From assembly GCF_043235035.1 (NCBI RefSeq), contig NZ_JAZAQF010000021.1:62001-126000 (forward strand): 64,000 bases of DNA, in the 5' to 3' direction. The position numbers and the translations under genes are program-made. Every line of letters begins with the position of its first letter. The stretch's first letter is position 1. The DNA comes from CACIAM-69d sp001698445. Its GTDB lineage: Bacteria > Cyanobacteriota > Cyanobacteriia > CACIAM-69d. Below the pieces are notes generated by a model. It made no database searches. It was not told the origin of the DNA and was given only the letters and a program-made list of their open reading frames with translations. Positions 61,509 to 64,000 of the stretch are shown here, piece by piece.

Positions 61509-62483
61509 ATGACGGCTGGAGCATCGCGATCATCTTCTTTACCGGATGGGGAATCGAATCCTTTTGATGCGGCCCTGAAGCGAGGATCGCCCCAGTTGCC
61601 TGCTTTGCCGCCGCGCCCGATGCCGCCGGCCGCGCCCGCTCCGTTGCCGCGTTATGGGCCGCCTCCGCCGCTATCGGCTCCGTTGCCGCGATCGCCCCAA
61701 CCGCTGCCAAAACCCGCCCCAAAGCCTGAACCAGCACCCAGAGAAGAGGCGCTGCCCCAGCCCGGCGATCCTGATCGCAGCGGCTCGATCGTTGGTGCAA
61801 ATCGCCCTCGATCGCTACCCGTAGATCGCGCTGGACTAGATCGCGCTGGACTAGATCGCACTGATCAACCTCAATCTGCCGACCAGGATTCAGCACGCCC
61901 CCATTCCTCCCTCGGGAATCGTGGGCGATCGCGCCATCGTCGGCCCGGGCGATCGAGTGACGGAACCGGGGCCGCCTCAACGGCCCTCGCCCCGATCGGA
62001 CGATCGCGTCGTCGTCGGCCGTCACCCACCTGGCTGGCCCAAATGCCAACGGTGGTAACAGCTCTAGAGCGCCTGTTGCGGGGACGGGTCTTGATTGGGC
62101 TATTTGTGTTTTGGGCCTTGTTTTGGCTGGTGGGCGGCGTGGCGATCGTCCGCTTGCTGAAGATGGATCGCCCAGCGGAAGTGATTCCGTTGCAAGTGGG
62201 GCAAAACCCAGAGGTTTCAGGGGCGATCGGGAACACTGCTGGGAACACTGCTGGGAACACCGCCAGCCCCAGCCCCGCGCCGTCTCTCCTGCCCACCGAT
62301 AGTGAGCGCCGTTTTCAGCAAAATTCCACCACCGCCAACGCTCCGGCCAATGGCTTCGGAGAATTGCAGCCCATGGTACGACCGCAGCGATCGGGCCCAC
62401 CATTGGGACTATTCGCCGGGGTGGTGGTGCTCTGTAGCCTGGGCGCTTGGGTGCGCTTGCAACAAATGGGTCGCCGGCCCTAG
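61509..62483 (+). CDS. Disordered Pro-rich protein with one or two membrane segments
   Basis: 324 residues, not assigned to a family. Residues 1-175 are low complexity, rich in P, R, S and D, with RAGLDRAGLDR from a perfect 15-bp tandem repeat (61822-61866). One transmembrane segment follows (VLIGLFVFWALFWLVGGVAIV, about 197-217), then a spacer with three GNTA repeats (62229-62265), and a final hydrophobic segment (LGLFAGVVVLCSLGAWV, about 297-313). Translationally coupled to ddl, where many cyanobacteria have an ftsQ or division-related gene, so a cell-wall role is possible but unproven. Its TAG stop is part of the CTAG flanking MITE copy B. Confidence 0.55.
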   Translation: MTAGASRSSSLPDGESNPFDAALKRGSPQLPALPPRPMPPAAPAPLPRYGPPPPLSAPLPRSPQPLPKPAPKPEPAPREEALPQPGDPDRSGSIVGANRPRSLPVDRAGLDRAGLDRTDQPQSADQDSARPHSSLGNRGRSRHRRPGRSSDGTGAASTALAPIGRSRRRRPSPTWLAQMPTVVTALERLLRGRVLIGLFVFWALFWLVGGVAIVRLLKMDRPAEVIPLQVGQNPEVSGAIGNTAGNTAGNTASPSPAPSLLPTDSERRFQQNSTTANAPANGFGELQPMVRPQRSGPPLGLFAGVVVLCSLGAWVRLQQMGRRP

Positions 62484-62623
62484 GGTCTGTCGTCAAATTA
62501 CTTGAAACCCTGATTCCACCGTTAGCAGATCGTGGGGGGCAAGGGGCTTAAGCCCCTTGTTACGACGACTGGGACATGGAAAATCAATTGTTTCCGCCTG
62601 ATCCTAGAAAATGACAACAGGCC
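62484..62623 (+). mobile_element. Miniature inverted-repeat element (MITE), 140 bp, copy B with CTAG target duplication
   Basis: Terminal inverted repeats GGTCTGTCGTCA (left) and TGACAACAGGCC (right), flanked on both sides by CTAG (62480-62483, 62624-62627). The core CAAGGGGCTTAAGCCCCTTG lies at 62540-62559. CTAG fits the YTAR target of the IS5 group, suggesting an IS5-like transposase mobilised it (inference). The left CTAG forms the stop codon of the upstream gene. Confidence 0.8.
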
Positions 62624-62834
62624 CTAGGGCGCTCATGCAAATTAAGCGCTAGAGAGCGAGTCGGGCGATCAACCGGCAAAGTCTAGACTTCCCCATCCAT
62701 CAGCTTGATGGCCTTTGGAGTTTAGTTTTGTGGTTGAATTTCGGTCTACACAAAATTTCGGTCTACACAAAGAATCAGGCAATATCCAGGGTTGCGAACC
62801 AAACCGTTGCGATCGGGCAACAGGAGAACTGAAC

Positions 62835-63656
62835 TTGGCCTTGCGCATTCAACAGCTACAACAATGGAAACAACAGGGTCGCCCGATCGCGGCTCTCACG
62901 GCCTGGGATTGGCTGTGGGCCCGCCTGCTCGATCGCGCGGGGGTTGATCTGCTGCTGGTGGGCGACTCCCTGGCGATGGTGGCCCTGGGCCACAAAACCA
63001 CCCTGCCCCTGACCCTCGACCAAATGATTCACCACGCGGCGGCCGTTGCTCGTGGGGTGGAGAGCGCTTTGGTGGTGGTGGATCTACCCTTTTTGACCTA
63101 CCAAGCCAGTGAGGCAGAAGCCATCGCCTCCGCCGGTCGGATTCTGAAGGAAACCGAGGCGCAGGCCGTGAAGCTCGAAGGGGGCTATCCCGAAATGGCC
63201 GCCACTGTGGCTCGGTTGGTGCGATCGGGCATTCCCGTCATGGGTCATGTGGGCCTCACCCCCCAATCGGTGAATCAACTGGGTTATCGGCAACAGGGCC
63301 GCAGCCCCGCTGAGGGCGATCGCATCCTGGCCGAAGCCCTCGCCCTAGAAGCGGCCGGTGCGTTTGCCATTGTTTTGGAGCATGTGCCCGCCACCCTAGC
63401 CGAGCGTATTACCCGACAGCTCACCATCCCCACTATCGGCATCGGGGCGGGCAATGCTTGCGATGGCCAAGTGCTGGTGACCGCCGACCTGTTGGGTTTG
63501 AGCGACCAAACCCCGCCCTTTGCCAAAACCTACGCGGATTTGGGAGCAGCGGTGATTGCGGCGGCGGAAACCTACTGCCAAGAGGTGCGATCGGGACAAT
63601 TTCCACCACCTCCCCTATCAGCCGCTGCCCAGACTCACCAGTCGATCGGCTCCTGA
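62835..63656 (+). CDS. panB: 3-methyl-2-oxobutanoate hydroxymethyltransferase
   Basis: 273 residues of TIM-barrel PanB: QWKQQGRPIAALTAWDWLWARLLDRAGVDLLLVGDSLAMV, TLPLTLDQMIHHAAAV, MGHVGLTPQSVNQLGYRQQGR and IPTIGIGAGNACDGQVLV. First committed step of pantothenate synthesis. The conserved start falls at TTG 62835, preceded by AGGAG eight bases upstream; the 40-codon upstream extension is not homologous. The 211 bp between MITE B and this start hold only the promoter. Confidence 0.92.
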   Translation: MALRIQQLQQWKQQGRPIAALTAWDWLWARLLDRAGVDLLLVGDSLAMVALGHKTTLPLTLDQMIHHAAAVARGVESALVVVDLPFLTYQASEAEAIASAGRILKETEAQAVKLEGGYPEMAATVARLVRSGIPVMGHVGLTPQSVNQLGYRQQGRSPAEGDRILAEALALEAAGAFAIVLEHVPATLAERITRQLTIPTIGIGAGNACDGQVLVTADLLGLSDQTPPFAKTYADLGAAVIAAAETYCQEVRSGQFPPPPLSAAAQTHQSIGS

Positions 63657-63754
63657 TTCGCGTCTCCTCCTTGGCTTCTCATTGGGGCCCACATCACCTT
63701 GGGGCCCACATCACCACATCAGGCCCAGTGCCCAGCGTTTTGGCTACCAGCCCC

Positions 63755-64000
63755 TCAAGAGGGCGCATTAGGCTGCCAAAGCGGAATCGTAATTTCAAAC
63801 GTGCTGCCTGCCCCAGGGGTCGAATCGCAAATCAGCGTCCCCCCGTGTTTTTCGGTCACAATTTGGTAGCTAATCGACAGTCCCAGCCCCGTGCCCTTGC
63901 CCACGGGCTTGGTGGTATAAAACGGGTCAAACAGCCGCTGCTGCACCTCCAGCGGAATCCCCAAACCGTTATCTTGAATCCGAATCACCGCTTGTTCTCC
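63755..64000 (-). CDS. Sensor histidine kinase, C-terminal fragment at the window edge
   Basis: The frame is open to base 64000, so only the last 81 residues are seen: DNGLGIPLEVQQRLFDPFYTTKPVG, GKGTGLGLSISYQIVTEKHGG and a final IPLWQPN, the N-, G1- and G2-box region of a HATPase_c domain. Very similar to the end of the kinase at 57540-59399, so the two are paralogues. It converges with panB. Confidence 0.85.
   Translation of the reverse strand, partial: GEQAVIRIQDNGLGIPLEVQQRLFDPFYTTKPVGKGTGLGLSISYQIVTEKHGGTLICDSTPGAGSTFEITIPLWQPNAPS

Overview
The window is chromosomal DNA from a moderately GC-rich cyanobacterium. Evidence for this: GCGATCGC (HIP1) octamers are very frequent on both strands; the gene set includes cytochrome c6 (petJ), an NblS/Hik33-type sensor kinase directly after purD, and a PEP-CTERM surface protein; and the ribosomal super-operon has the cyanobacterial/plastid layout, with no rpmD between rpsE and rplO and no rpsN between rplE and rpsH. 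The Uma2 nuclease genes and toxin-antitoxin genes are also typical. The exact genus cannot be read from the sequence; a filamentous Limnothrix/Pseudanabaena-like or oscillatorialean strain is only a guess.

Layout. 1-4979: 3' part of a giant secreted multidomain subtilase. 4980-7510: accessory patch of Uma2 genes and fragments, a VapBC-like pair and an orphan antitoxin, each preceded by a copy of a short promoter-like repeat. 7768-19729: mixed core genes (PEP-CTERM protein, dihydroorotase, secreted proteins, TPR protein, petJ, sugar-nucleotide epimerase, purD-nblS, phasin-like protein, membrane-anchored FKBP). 20018-21754: two signal peptidase I paralogues, the first lacking the catalytic dyad. 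21949-37869 (minus strand): 28 genes from rplC down to rpmE (ribosomal proteins, secY, adk, infA, rpoA, truA), closed by a strong terminator at 21833-21871. A good promoter lies about 380 nt upstream of rplC, implying a long leader. 38357-45197: glyS, a TPR membrane protein, small secreted proteins, a class III adenylate cyclase and a membrane coiled-coil protein. 45770-56847: clpB, DUF4126 protein, Uma2, ruvX, DedA, ahcY, a solitary HsdR-N-like nuclease, higBA, miaB and rnc. 57540-64000: two related sensor histidine kinases flanking ddl, a disordered membrane protein and panB.

The strongest non-genic signal is a small non-autonomous mobile element. Two 140-bp copies in opposite orientation (60134-60273 and 62484-62623) carry the same terminal inverted repeats and a central 20-bp palindrome. 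One copy is flanked by CTAG duplications and sits exactly on the stop codon of the upstream gene. A decayed relative lies between the stop codons of two convergent genes at 10236-10421, and the palindromic core recurs alone at three other intergenic sites. Other points of interest are the degenerate signal peptidase, a four-cysteine insertion in NblS, the Uma2/antitoxin cassette array, and inverted repeats near petJ and between ahcY and the nuclease gene.

No tRNA, rRNA, CRISPR array or intact transposase gene was recognised.
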